From: Theristus sp. LFF4_11
Taxonomy: Eukaryota > Nematoda > Chromadorea > Monhysterida > Xyalidae
Assembly (NCBI GenBank): GCA_030248135.1
Contig: JASANC010003467.1
Location: 62,001-126,000 of the forward strand
Length of the DNA: 64,000 bases
Direction of reading: 5' to 3'
The position numbers and the translations under genes were made by a program. The notes beneath the pieces are model-generated. The model was not told where the DNA came from. It ran no database searches and was given only the letters and a program-made list of their open reading frames with translations. This document shows positions 11,191-22,886 of the stretch, piece after piece (within the stretch, counting starts at the first letter, position 1; every line of letters starts with the position of its first letter).

Positions 11191-13213
11191 ATGAGCACGT
11201 GCTATAAGACTGCGCTTTTGGTGGTCGCTTTTGTTGTCACTCAAAGCTCAGGTAAATTTTGAATCAAGATGACATTGGAAACAAGACCAATAAGGTTGAG
11301 TGAGCAGTTGAAACTCTTCTTTTCGAATACGACAAACATGTGTTTCCTTTAAAAAAAACCGGCTCCAAAACCCTTTTATAACAACCAGATTTTGCAGTCG
11401 CTCATAGTTGCGGAACCCTAACAGCGGAAGACTTCCGTGTGCTTCGTGAAATCTGGCTGGAGCGCATCGAAGCTCGAAAAGCGGAACGACAAGCAACCAC
11501 ACGTACACAAATTCGGCTATTGACCTGTTCCGGTTTACAAGCATGAAAGATTGAAGGCAGCCACTCATGTGTAACAAGTTGCTTGCCCTTTTTTAGCAGT
11601 CACAACCGACAACCCGGATGGTGATGATGATGATTACTCAGAGGAGCTCTTTAGACCGTCAACCGTCACGGAAGCAACAAGAAAGAGAGGCAACACAGCA
11701 TCCGCGAGGCGCAAGCCACCGAGCAAGACAAATACCAACAACGGCAACAGCAACAAGCGATCACTGCCGAAAGCGACCTCGACCACTGCGGCGTCGAGGA
11801 AGAATGACAAAAGCGGCGCAGACAAAATGGACATTGACGGAACGGGACTTGAGTGTGACATGATACAGTGCCAATTTGGTGAGCATACGAAAGCAAGAAA
11901 CGGGTGAACCGGGATGCAAAGCAATAAAAATTCTTGCCGAGCAAAAGGACGACATACGGCATTCGCGAGATTGTTTGCCATAGAGCTTTTTTGATAAACT
12001 GCGGATGATAAAAAAAGCCACTGTTCGAATTCGTCTGTCCTCACTCTTCACTGAACAGACATTGTTTTTTTTGTTGCAGAGTCAAACGACAATTTGTGCG
12101 GCTACAACAATTTGGACCGCAACGGAATGATATTGTTTGAGGGCGACGGCCACGAAGACCGGCCGCGCTTCAAGATGGTCGCCGGGCAATTTCGCAATCG
12201 CGTCACCGGCGTTCCAGCGAGAAGAAGTAATGTTTTTTTTTATTTCGACAACAATCAATAACAACGACAACAACAACACACGCTGACAGTCGTACATAAA
12301 AAGAGCATTTTCGGTTTTTTAAAAAAAATCCCCGTCTACGATCATTTTAGACGTTTCAGACGCCGGCGGTGGAAACAATCCGTACGCAGCCGTCTATGTG
12401 AAGCCCGGCCAACAAGGCGTGCTCGCTGCGGAGACGTGGTTCATGGCGCCACGGATTGTGTCGTTCGCGTCCTATCAAGCGACGAAGGGCATGCTGTTTG
12501 ACATGTGCTGCGACGAGACATGCGTCTCGATCGCTGGCGCCAACGTCAACGCACGCATCATGCGCAAGATTTGGAAACAGACCAGCGTCATCTGCCCGCC
12601 GAACACGTCGCAGGTGAATGAACGCACAAAAAAACGCAAGCAAGCTCACAGCGGTGACACCGTGTAACTCCATGACATATCCAACTAGCTGATTGGTTGA
12701 TGCATGCATGAACTGCTGTGTGGAGGCGGAGTTTGGTTTGCACAGAATCCATGCATCACGTGACCGCCAACCAATCAGCTAGTTGGATGTGTTGTTGAGT
12801 TGGACTATAATAGCTTATAACGGAGTTTTTTGGTTTTACTTTTTTCTTTTTTCTTTCTGGATTAAATTTTTTCATGGGTCTGTTCATGCTGTTCATACCG
12901 CTCCATCGGAGTTTGCTGCTTTTTGCGAATAAAATGGATGGATGGTTAAAATAATGCATTACTCAACTAAAAACGAATAGAAATCGTATTTTGCGGCTAC
13001 CAATTTTTGTCGATTTAATATGAAATGCTATAATGACCGTGTTGATTGATTGAAGTCGTCGTTCTAAACTTGCAGATTTCATTCAAGTGTATCAATCCGT
13101 CGACCAGCATCAGCCAGGGGGCCTGCGGAGTTGACGACATTCGTCTGTTCAAGACAACACCAGACGGAAAGAAACCAGTCAGAAAGCCGTGGTTTCGAGC
13201 GTGTAAAAACTAA
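11191..13213 (+). CDS. MAM-like secreted protein, paralog 3 (short, single module)
   Basis: Six exons: 11191-11251, 11398-11502, 11600-11878, 12080-12226, 12351-12613, 13076-13213 (330 aa). The first exon is a signal peptide (MSTCYKTALLVVAFVV...). The second encodes a short region with one Cys (SCGTLTAEDF). The third encodes a linker that is acidic at first and then rich in Lys, Asn, Ser and Thr, ending GTGLECDMIQC. The last three exons encode one module, closely similar to module 3 of paralog 2 (CGYNN, NPYAAVYV, CCDETC, GACGVDDIRLFK), and a Trp/Lys/Arg-rich tail. Compared with its neighbours it lacks modules 1 and 2 but keeps the same exon phases. This suggests an internal deletion after duplication. 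An AATAAA lies 25 nt past the stop. Probably secreted; function unknown. Confidence 0.75.
12663..12808. repeat. TA-type palindromic MITE in intron
   Basis: Arms carry CCAACTAGCTGATTGG and CCAATCAGCTAGTTGG around a GC-rich centre (GTGGAGGCGGAG). The right end is GTTGGACTATA. It lies in the last intron of MAM-like gene 3. Confidence 0.7.
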
Positions 13214-13968
13214 AACGTCGACGATTCTGATTTTTTTAATAAATCGACCGCTTTACCGAACAAACAAACGAAGTCGTTTTCGGCAATAATAACTTTCTTT
13301 TCAAGTCGCAATGATCAGAATTTCTACATTTCAGTATTCATTCAGTAGTGATTAGTGATGATGCCATTTTGTTTCGCGTCTCCATATTGTTTTGATGTTT
13401 GCATATCCACCCACCACCCCGATGGGAAACAAAGACGAAATCCGCAACTTGACACAACAACGTCATTTTCCACACATCCAAACTTTTTCATTGCATGATG
13501 GAGACACTCCATGCAGCGTCAGCAGACAACACCCACCTCTAAAAATAACTTACATACACACGGCAACTGGCCAAAATGCCATAATATGGTGTACATTATT
13601 CGCGTGATGCACTTATAGAAAAGTTTTGCTGTTTTTTTCAACCTCATAAATGTAGAACTAGTAAGTTTCATGTAATAACAATAATAATCAGTGCGAGCAT
13701 TGCCTGTCACCAGCGCACATGTACTTGTTGACTGTCTTGTTTGAGTCGATGTTGCATTTTAATAACGTGCTTTACGAGATTCACCTTTAGATTCAACTTC
13801 GCCACCGCCTAATTCTGACAACGCGAACTGCAAAAGTTTTTGGTTTGGTTGATTGTTGTTAACTCCTGTTTAATTACTGTGGTTGTTTGCAAATTTCCGG
13901 CGCAAGGGCAGAAACATGCACTGAATGGTTTTTGATGACGACGACGACAACAACAACAACAACAAACT
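13214..13968. other. Intergenic spacer between MAM-like genes 3 and 4
   Basis: 755 bp with no recognised gene. It starts with the AATAAA of the upstream gene. Just before the ATG of the next gene it contains a GAC/AAC triplet run (13936-13966). Confidence 0.5.
13238..13243 (+). terminator. Polyadenylation signal of MAM-like gene 3
   Basis: AATAAA 25 nt after the stop codon at 13213, followed by T-rich sequence. No cleavage site can be fixed from sequence alone. Confidence 0.5.
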
Positions 13969-16900
13969 ATGGAATCAACAGTTCCATTTATTCTGATCTG
14001 CACCTTCTGTTCATTGTACATAAACGCCGGTAAGTTTCAAACGTACATAGTAGCAAAAACACAAATCACAAGACTTGGAAACCACACTCTGCAATAATCG
14101 TGAATTTCATTGGTCTATTCAGCGGATGCTTGTGCTCCTGGAACGGAAGATGCCGTTCACCGGATGGAATATCATCTTGGGATTGTGCCAATTTTAAACG
14201 ACGACATTAATCTCGCCGCTACCGGTAAGAGTGGCACGTCCAATCAAGTCGTAGTTTTCTGTTGCTTTCTATGAAAAAGTGCCTAAACATTTTCCCCCTA
14301 AACTCTGACCTACAAGTAGTTAGGTCTATGCTAATTTTAAGTGGACTCCTGATGGTGTAACGCTGATGAATTTAATAGTTGGATACACCTGTACCTAGGT
14401 TGATGAATTTAATAATTGGGTAAACCTGCACCTAGGTGTGGTTTGTCTCTGGCACAACCACGGGTGGCCAAAAGGAGTGTAGTAAGTCCGTTACTTAAAC
14501 ACTCGATACACCCAGGCTTTAAGTAATTCTGAGATGAGAACAGGTGGGAGAAGGACCTTTCTTCCTATTTCTCATTTACCATTTCTAAACTTCATTTCTT
14601 GTTATTGCTTGTGCCATATACATAACGACAGGCTACGAATATGAATACGTTCTGAGCGCCAAAGAATTGACCTGCGATTTCACGGACGTTTCGCAATGCA
14701 GATGGGAGAACATGCCGAACGAGGAGAACACCGAAATCGATTCTGTCAATTGGTACCTTTTTAATAAAACCACAGCAAAACTGTACCCGCCGCTGATTCT
14801 ACCGCGAGGCACCCAACGGTCTCCAGACATTGGTGATTTCAATGACCTTTTTGGAATTTCTTTGGTGTTTCGTGTGTCCTGCCTGAGTCGTGTCCGTGTC
14901 CCGTCTTGTCCCGGAAAACGAATCTTATTTTTAAGTGAAAAAATTCCATTTTCGGGACATCGTGTGGAATAGGACACGATGCGGGACACGCCACAGGACA
15001 CGTGTTCGGACATTTATTTGAAGCGTGTCAGCTTGTCTAATAGTTACGAAAATGAAAAGTTCGTATTTTTATTTCAAGGAGAACAATTCATCGTTGCCGG
15101 TGGTAAATCCGTTCCACTGAAGCACGCCGTTTTATACAGTTCCCCAATCGGCTGCACCGAAACGGACAGCACCCTGACGTTCAGGTGAGCAGAGCAGGAT
15201 AAAAATAATTTTTTTAGCGCCGTCACTGGTTCTCTTCACTGTTCTATTAGTCGTTTCTACATTGTTCCATATTCATTTCTATAGTCGTCCTGGATAATTT
15301 GTAGTTGTAGCTGATTGGTTGTTATTCCATATAGTCGTTTCTACATTGTTTCGACATTCGACACAGCTTCTATCAGTACGGAAACGCAAACATTCGCGCG
15401 CTAGTCCTGGACATGCACAACTTCGAAGTGCGCTGGGAGCAACCGCTGCCGTGCAACATGTGGACGCAACCGACAGGCGAATGCACGGCGGTGATACCGC
15501 AACAGGATGAACCGTTTCATGTGAGTTACGGTTGAACTCAAAACAAAGGGTGATCAGCTGATTGGCTGGTGATCACGTGTGATGCATGCTTTCTGTGCAC
15601 GCACAGACTCCACCTCCGCAGCAGTGCCTGCACAGAAAGCATGCATCACGTGTGCTCCAGCCAATTAATCAGCCGATGGCCTGTAATTTTAGAGGTCTAC
15701 TGTAAGCTGAAAATAATCCCGACTCGTTAAACTAGTGGTATAACGATAGTCGAAATCCATAAAAACGAAATTCGTTTCTAACCAATCCGAATTCAATCCA
15801 AATCGGACCTATAGGAGTCAACAACCAGCATTACATTAATAATTAGAAGCTTGAAATAACAGACTTTTTGCAGGACTGTTTGAAACGGACGGTTCTCAGA
15901 CGTTAATTGCAGAAAAGAAATCGCTTGTTTTCATTCTTGCGGACAATAATGAAAAAAACCGTTTTCCAAAAAAACTTTGGTTTTCTAATCTCGCCCAAGT
16001 GTGTACATGCAGCATAAATTATCCGATTTCTTGATAAACCCAGGTTGGCATACAAGGCTACGATTTCTTCAACAGCTTCCTCATGATTGATGACATCCGC
16101 TTCAGCACCGAACTCGGCGAAAAGTGCGCCGGTGGAAAAAATGGTGAGTATGACGATTTGGCAACGTCATTTCAGTTTTGGCAACAAAAAAAACGGGACG
16201 GTTACGTCTTGACTTGCGGTTTGAAAAGAACGCAGTTGGTAAAATCAAACAACCAAATACAATCAAGACAAACCACGCTAGCAAAACTGGGTGTTCATCG
16301 ACAAACATTGATGAAAGAATGCAATTAAAGAGCATTTTCTTCCATTTTGTTGCAGTTGCCCCAGCCCGACCGCAGTTCACCTCGCCAGCGTGGGATATCA
16401 TCGGGCCATCAACAACAGTGAAGACGCCTCTCAGAAGTATTGAACGACAAACAAAGTTTCACAGCTCTGTACTTTCAATTGATCCGTATAAGCCAGTCCA
16501 AGTTCCATGGGACATATAGGAACTCGATTGGTGGTGTTGTCGAAGAAAAAACGAATTTTCGAATGAGAACAAAAAATGGCTCTCTCATATTCTGACCTGA
16601 AAAGATTCTGAGCGGCGTGGCGTGCTAACAATCACGTGCGCGTTGTTCTGTTCGACAGGTCCAATTCTCCTTGGCTTGGTTGGACTGCATGCGAATTGAA
16701 TTCGCAGTCAGAAGAACGAATGTACGTGGTTTGGTTAAAATCAAACGTTTAATTTGTCGCTGAATATGGTTTATTGCAACCCCGGTCCGTTCTTTCTTCC
16801 TTCGCCAGCTCTGTATTTTGAGCAAAAAGTGACAGGTTTAAAGAAACATACTGTCAACCAAAACAAAACGATCTCGTATTACGCCGTGCACAGGCGGTCT

Positions 16901-19900
16901 GTCGGGTCTCGTGACGAGGGCCTCGCAAATGCAGTGCTCATTCGATCAGCCAAACGGATGCGCGTGGCGTCCGAAGAACTGGGACGACGAGTGGGTGTGG
17001 CTGCGGTCGCCGGACGCCTACAAACTGGCGCGCTGGACGAACACGAAACAGTTGCCGAGTGAGCCAGTACTGTTTTTTTTGCTTTTTGTTTTGTTTTGCT
17101 TGGTGGTTTCGGTTCGGTATACAACGAAAAAAGAGCCACATAAAGCCCGAAAGTGTGCAGCAAAGCCCGAAACTCTGCAATAAAGTCCGAAAATGGGCAG
17201 TAAAGTCCACACTGCCAAGTGACGGTACTCCCGTCAGTCATGCAGCTACCGGCGCAACGCCGAGCTGATGAGTTTGCAACACTCGCCGGCCGCAAAACAA
17301 CAACAACCAAGGTGCATAATGGCCAAGTAGTCAAAACACATTAAAACTACATTTTGTTATGGGTGTGGTTGAAAAGGTATAACAACAGAAAAACAACTAT
17401 GATCGGATCATAACAGCACAAAATTATTCAAAAAGGGTCAGTCAGCTGTTCATAAAATCTTTTTATCAAATCACGTTTATCCACATTTTTATCAACACCC
17501 CCGTTTCTTCATCATCGCACGCCACATCATTCGCATGAAGCGGCCCCACCCCTGCGCCTGCGTATCACGCTTGTTTGACTGAAATGACGCAAACATCAAT
17601 GGAATTTTAAAAATTGGCAGCTTTCCTGAGCAGGTGTTTCAGTATTTTAACAAAGAAAATGATAACAATAAATGATAGTGAGAATCATGAGTACCATGCA
17701 ATAAGTTGTGTTTGCAAACAGCTCGCCCCTGCCCCCCTTACCGCGGTCGCGTCTGCTGTTCCCGTGTCTGCGTCGTAGTTGTAATAATCAAAAGTGCCTG
17801 GCGGGCAAGCAACCTGACTTGCAAGCCCGGCAGCAGCAGCACACAGCAGCAGCACAGCCACGACACTCAGAAGCACAACGCGGCGCATGATGACAATCGA
17901 ACGATGAGACCCAAGAAGAAGTGTCCACGCTGAAGTTGTTGTCCCTTTTCTCGTCGCCAACGCCGATTTGATTTGGAATGCGGCTGGGTTTGTGGATTTA
18001 TAGGTTAGTGTGAGCTGGATGTTCCGTGTGTCGCTTACTGATTGGACTTTGTATTGTAATTATAGTTGATGGTTTAATGTGTGTTTTCATCGGGCTTGTT
18101 AATAAGACTTGTAGTAAATTTTTTATTGAGGTGATCTTGTGGGCAACATCCTTTTCTTTATGCACTGCAAACCAAACCAAGCCAAAATTACCACTGATTT
18201 TTTGAAAAACTACTCGCCATTTGACCCGTGTGGCTCGTGTACTATTCCGGCCCGCGAAATTCCGGCCCGAAGAATTCCGGCCCGCTCATTCCGGCCCGAA
18301 GAATTCCGGCCTGAAGAATTCCGGCCCGAAGAATTCCGGCCCGAAGAATTCCGGCCCGGAGAATTCCGGCCCGACGAATTTTTGCCAGCACGAACAATAT
18401 TTAACCACGAAGTGATTTTTGGTAATCAAATATCGATTGGTAATAATTATTCACAACGTGAATAAAGAAATTCGTACAGCTAGTTTGAAGCTTTGTTAGC
18501 CGAGGAGAATTATACCTGAGGTTTGTATTTTTGTTCCAGCAAGTTCAACATAATACTTGTATTTCTGCACTAGTGCCCCCCTCGAAATTTGCTTGACACC
18601 CCACCCAGCGAAATTTGCCTAAAACAAGACATTTTTTGAAGCACAAAAAAGTCACGTCTGAAATTATGAAATTGCAAACCAGCCAGCAAGATCACGCAAA
18701 TCAAATAATGCAGAAATGATACCAAAAGGGACAACACACAGCACAAACAAAAATCAGTTAATAAGTGATGGTTCACAAATCCTGGTTCGTGATAAAAAAA
18801 TCTTTTTATTTATTATGTTGAAAACGGTTTCTCTTTCCAAAAAAATCAATTAACAACATTAACTAAAATCAGTTTCCAAACATCATTGAAAATATATACT
18901 GTAACATGTGAACATCGATATTTGATTACCAAACAACACTTCGTGGTTTAATATTGTTCGTGCTGGCGAAAATTCATCGGGCCGGAATTCTCCGGGCCGG
19001 AATTCTTCGGGCCGGAATTATCCGGGCCGGAATTCTTCGGGCCGGAATTCTTCGGGCCGGAATGAGCGGGCCGGAACTCTTCAGGCCGGAATTAGCGGGC
19101 CGGAATTGTACCCCCCCGGACCCGTGTCTGTGGCACCGGTTAGAAGCGTTTGTGATCATATCAAAAAAAATACTTTTTAGTCCGTGCCTTAGATTATGTC
19201 ATTGCCTTTCTCTGCGCTTTTCCCCCGTGCCTTTCAATAATTCTTGGTAAAACTAATTCTACAGGGTGGCCGTTATGCATTATGATTTTGGTACCTGTGG
19301 TAGCTGTGGACATCGTGCAATGGGTTTTGAACAATTTGTAATGCGTTTTCGACAAAATAATTTTTGAAAAACGTACTTTTTCTTCTGGCCACTCTGCACG
19401 TTGGCCACCATCCAATGCTACCTCTTCCTCGGTCCTGTCACGCAAAAAAGGTTGCCATGGAAGTGCCCAAGTTGGTGTCCACACCTTTCTGGTGCCTGGG
19501 GACCCTTCTTGATGACCGTATTGCTGCCCATTTAGCTACGTCCTCACATTGTAACTTACAATGTACCGCAGACACTCTGAAGTCATTTTAAGATCAAATT
19601 TTGCACCTTTGGAAATGGGTACCAAAGTGAGCACCATTATGGCGACTTTTCTTGTATATTGGTGAATCAAATTTTGCGAACTTCCAGGTGGCGGCACGGC
19701 ACAATACGCATTCACGAATGCAGGCGAGATCAATTTGGTCAGTGAGCCAGCCTACTGTTTGGCAAACGACGCGACATTCACGTTCAAGTGAGGCTCCACG
19801 TCTCATTGTGTGATTAAAATGTGGTTTTAATCGTTATGTTATTGTTTTTTCTTGTGGTTCTGCGACTCCCTGACGAAAGCATAGACGGGAAAGCAGTGCA

Positions 19901-21614
19901 TGACGCGGCAATTCAAAATCAGGGAAAGTGAGCCAAGTCCCTCAGATTGAACCGGGTCACTCTGGCAATTTTTTGAATTGTCGAATTCAAACAAGAAACT
20001 AGTTTCCTTTCGATGTCTGCAAACGCACTAAGTCGCAGAACCGAAAGGGTTGACGATACCTATTTTTTGTTGAATTCAGAATTTGGAAAACCGAAAATGT
20101 GATCGTGAAACTGTGTGCCGAGTTCAATGGCGACCACGAGCATTGTCAAATGCCCGTGATTCGCGGGCAGCCGGGTCCCGTTCGACTGCAGCTGAAGCGG
20201 CTCGACTTCAGACGCGAACCATTCCATGTATGAGAAGTTTCGCTTTTGTGTCACTCTTTTTCAACGCATAAGAACTTTTCTTACGTTTTTTAGAACTGAA
20301 AATCGATTTTTTCAGTTTAGGCTGTCCGCGGCGTCTGACGGGCCAGGCTTTGTTATGATTGACGACATTGAACTACAAGGCAACGTGTGCACGAGCATGA
20401 ATTCGTTTGATCCGAACGCGCTGCACGATGATGAGGACAATGACGAGAACGTCTATGGGCACGACGTCGACAATTCTTTGGAAAAAGACTCTGCTGTCGA
20501 TGCTTGCAAGAGGCTCGCCACTGATTTCGGCGGTTTGTTTGCAAAACAAAAAAGCGCATTTTTTCTGATTGTTTTTGTTCCACTGCGTTTTCCGACATGC
20601 AAAAATCGTGTTGCAGGTGGATTCAAACTTAGCACACCCGGTTGGCATCCGATTAGACGACCGATGTTTGTAAACGTCGACGTCACCGATCGGCCGGTTG
20701 GAACGGACAAAATCACACAGATACAGGGTGGCGAAGATGAAGGTGAAGAAATAATAAAATGAATTAGAATGAAATAATTGAGTTTAGCGCAACCAATTTT
20801 AGCTCACACCGCGCAACTTGTTAGCGTCGGTTTCTAAAATTTAAAAAAACCTGTCGCTGATTTTCAGCTTCCAGATATCTCAGTGTCCATCTGGTTGGCG
20901 GTCAATTGGTAGCCGCCGTCACGTCACCGAAATTTCGCATTGACCAACCTCGAATGCTGAGTTTTTTCGTTAAGCGCGGCGCGTTCGGCTCGAAAGTGTT
21001 CCTTTGTCGAAATCAGTTACCGGAATTCCGCGACTATGACGTCGTTTTGGAGGGGTCTGTTATTGTCGATCGTTGGTTTGAGAGATTTTTCAATGATCCG
21101 AGTTTTTTTTCTGAAATACGCTTCAATTTCAGGTCCGAATGCGATTTGCTGTCCGGTCCAGATCTTGGCTACAAGGTGTGGCGACACGGGGAACGCGTCG
21201 GTGCGCTGCTGTTGCCGACGACCGAAAAGGTGGTTTTGTGGAAATGAACTGGCATCTTTAGAAAACAGTTTAGCTCTACGACACATCCAACTAGCTGATT
21301 GGTTGGTGATCGCGTGATGCATGCATTGCTGTGCAAGTCAAAGTCCGCCTTCACAATAACGCCTACACAGATCGAATGTATGCATCATGGGATCACCCAT
21401 TGAGCAAGTTAATCAGATATGTGATTGAGTCAGACTGTAATTCAATTTGTTTTCGTGTTTTAAACGATTTTCATCAACTTTACTAAAGGTCCACCTGGTG
21501 ATGACGGCGCCGTCAGCTGACACACGCCAAACATCGCCATTCATCGTTGACAACATCCGATTGCACACTGGCACATCCATTGACGACAGTCCACTGTGTT
21601 CACCAGCCACTTGA
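13969..21614 (+). CDS. MAM-like secreted protein, paralog 4 (three modules)
   Basis: Fifteen exons: 13969-14029, 14123-14224, 14632-14832, 15079-15184, 15367-15520, 16044-16143, 16356-16436, 16894-17058, 19688-19787, 20080-20227, 20316-20532, 20617-20727, 20868-21054, 21133-21229, 21489-21614 (651 aa). A signal peptide (MESTVPFILICTFC...) is followed by module 1 (LTCDFTDVSQCRWEN ... FLMIDDIRF), module 2 (MQCSFDQPNGCAW ... GFVMIDDIELQGNVC), a short acidic linker rich in Asp and Glu, and module 3 (CKRLATDFG ... FIVDNIRLHTG). The IDDI-type endings before a Cys are the best MAM-like feature. The linker is acidic and short, unlike the long basic one in paralog 2. Introns 3 and 14 use AAG acceptors. 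Intron 8 (17059-19687) is 2.6 kb and hosts an opposite-strand candidate gene and a foldback element. No membrane anchor is visible, so secretion is likely. Function unknown. Confidence 0.75.
14868..15033. repeat. Palindromic element, GTCCCGG family
   Basis: Complementary arms with CGTGTCCGTGTCCCG and GCGGGACACGCCACAGG flank an AT-rich loop. It lies in intron 3 of MAM-like gene 4 and resembles the element at 4157-4330. Confidence 0.6.
15531..15702. repeat. TA-type palindromic MITE
   Basis: Arms contain GATCAGCTGATTGGCTGG and its complement, with GATGCATGCTTTCTGTGCA and CACAGAAAGCATGCATCACG near the centre. The right end is GTCTACTGTA. In intron 5 of MAM-like gene 4. Confidence 0.75.
17492..17888 (-). 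CDS. Candidate small secreted peptide precursor nested in an intron
   Basis: Two exons on the minus strand: 17742-17888 (49 codons) and 17492-17578 (28 codons plus stop), 77 aa. The first exon gives a textbook signal peptide (MRRVVLLSVVAVLLLCAAAA) and then a short Cys- and Tyr-containing stretch (ACPPGTFDYYNYDADTG). The donor is GCG|GTAAGG and the acceptor CATTTCAG, joined in phase 0. The second exon gives a Met/Arg/Lys/Trp-rich tail (GWGRFMRMMWRAMMKKRGC). A TATAAA lies 109 nt upstream of the ATG. If the intron is not removed, the frame runs on for 18 codons past the donor to a stop at 17685, and would still encode a small secreted protein. I recognise no family. It is wholly inside intron 8 of MAM-like gene 4, on the other strand. 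The signal-peptide exon is convincing; the second exon is an inference. Confidence 0.5.
17997..18002 (-). promoter_or_regulatory. TATA box of the nested peptide gene
   Basis: TATAAA on the minus strand in the context CCTATAAATCC, 109 nt before the ATG at 17888. This spacing suits a start site near 17965-17970 with a short 5' UTR. It is the clearest core promoter motif noticed in the window. Confidence 0.45.
18240..19110. mobile_element. Foldback element with tandem-repeat arms
   Basis: The left arm (18240-18440) is an array of about nine 15-bp units of the type CCGGCCCGAAGAATT, followed by a unique stretch with CAGCACGAACAATATTTAAC. The right arm (18915-19110) is its reverse complement: the unique stretch first, then the array of GGGCCGGAATTCTTC units. 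The loop (about 470 bp) is AT-rich and non-coding. Long inverted arms built from short tandem repeats are the hallmark of foldback-type elements. It lies in intron 8 of MAM-like gene 4. Confidence 0.75.
21272..21440. repeat. TA-type palindromic MITE
   Basis: Left arm CCAACTAGCTGATTGGTTGG and a degraded right arm ending GAGTCAGACTGTA. In intron 14 of MAM-like gene 4. Confidence 0.65.
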
Positions 21615-21694
21615 TACAACAAAAATTCACACTGTCCCCATTTTCAAGCAGCATTTTGTTTTCAACAAATCTCGTATAAAGCGTTTTTACGAAT

Positions 21695-21700
21695 AATAAA
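21695..21700 (+). terminator. Polyadenylation signal of MAM-like gene 4
   Basis: AATAAA 81 nt past the stop at 21614, in a T/A-rich context, ahead of the convergent ninjurin gene. Confidence 0.45.
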
Positions 21701-21880
21701 AACAAACACCCGAGGAACGTGGCGTGCGTATATCCAATACTCGGTTTGTATAAACATGAGTAAAACGTCAAAAAAGAATGGGCAGACTGTATCAAGTTTG
21801 GTCGCTCAAGATTCAACAACAAAACAAAAAGAAAAACACAACAAAAACCAAAAAAACCAAATCCGTCGCGTCAGTACGAA

Positions 21881-22791
21881 TTACTTGTCCTTTCGCTGGT
21901 CGAGTCCGAACGCCGATATGAACACGTTCAACGTCGTCAGTATCAGTATCGCGGCTAGCACGCAATTATTCACAAAGTCCACCCGCCGATTCGACTGCTG
22001 CGCGTCGGTGCCGGGCTCGTCGCGTTCGTCTCGAATCTTTCGTGTCGCCAGAAACAACAACGCGATCCCAACGGCCAGCTGGATCAGCACGGAGCCGATC
22101 AACATCACCAGCATCAACGTGTAGAAACGGTGGTTGCCCTCTGGAAAGGCACGCTCGAGAACTCAAGCACATGACCAACCAGCTGATTGGTCGGTGATGT
22201 GCCCCCGAAAAACAAGCGCGAATGTGAATTTCGGTAAAATTTTCAAATTTCTCCATTTGAGTCTCAACTTTTTTAATTTTCGCTAATGCTCAAACTGGAG
22301 TCTGATTTCACGAGGCTGCATGCACCATTACTATTCTCGCGTTTCTAACAATGTCAAATCTACCAGTCATAATGATGTGCTTCAACTGCGAGGCGTTTGC
22401 CATCAACAGCGCCAAATCCATGAGTCCACTGGCTGCAGACTTCTTCGACGCGTACAGGTTGACGTCGAAGCGGCTGGTGCCCTGCAACTGAAATGGCAAA
22501 CATGAAGTTGAATGACGCAACTGCCGTGTCAGGGTAAAGGTGGGAAGGTCGCAGGTGAAAACTGAAAATGCAAAATTACAAGAATAAGTAACACGGTTTT
22601 CAGAATCCGTTCAGGTATTTCTGAAACGCTTATGAAGAAGTTTGATAAAAAAGTTGTTGCTACTTGCTACAATGCACGGTGCGCTCCGGCATGATATAAA
22701 ACCGTAAACAAGCGCTCCAGACCGCATGTAGCTCTCCCTCCTCCATGTTGAGCTCTTGACTCTTGATGATGTCATCGCTGATGTCGTTCAT
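21881..22791 (-). CDS. NINJ: Ninjurin-family membrane protein
   Basis: Three exons on the minus strand: 22678-22791, 22364-22487, 21881-22140 (165 aa). The ninjurin core is unmistakable: NLYASKKSAASGLMDLALLM and ANASQLKHI, then a hydrophobic helix (LMLVMLIGSVLIQLAVGIAL), a polar loop with DFVNN, and a second helix (CVLAAILILTTLNVFISAFG). Ninjurins are small plasma-membrane proteins. In vertebrates NINJ1 oligomerises to rupture the membrane during lytic death, and insect ninjurins act in adhesion and tissue damage. The amphipathic segment before the first helix, needed for membrane rupture in NINJ1, is in exon 2. The length fits the family (about 150 aa). Exons 2 and 3 are secure. The first exon starts at an ATG with an acidic N-terminus and is chosen only by phase and donor GTGCAT. 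The gene converges on MAM-like gene 4 with 266 bp between the coding ends. Confidence 0.82.
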
Positions 22792-22886
22792 TGCTCGCCG
22801 TCCGAATGGATTGCAACAAGCCTTGTGTCTCCTCTTTCTTTTTTTATTCGTCCAAGCGCGATCTGTACAGGCAAAATTTTTACATA

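Noticed and set aside
18240..18390. Short regular repeats that might look like a CRISPR array
   Set aside because: The 15-bp units are directly joined without spacers, and the DNA is from an intron-containing animal gene.
18139..18465. Open frame with repeated RPEEF and IPAR-like peptides
   Set aside because: It is a translation of the 15-bp tandem units in the foldback element arm, since 15 bp keeps any frame open. The mirror arm gives the same on the other strand.
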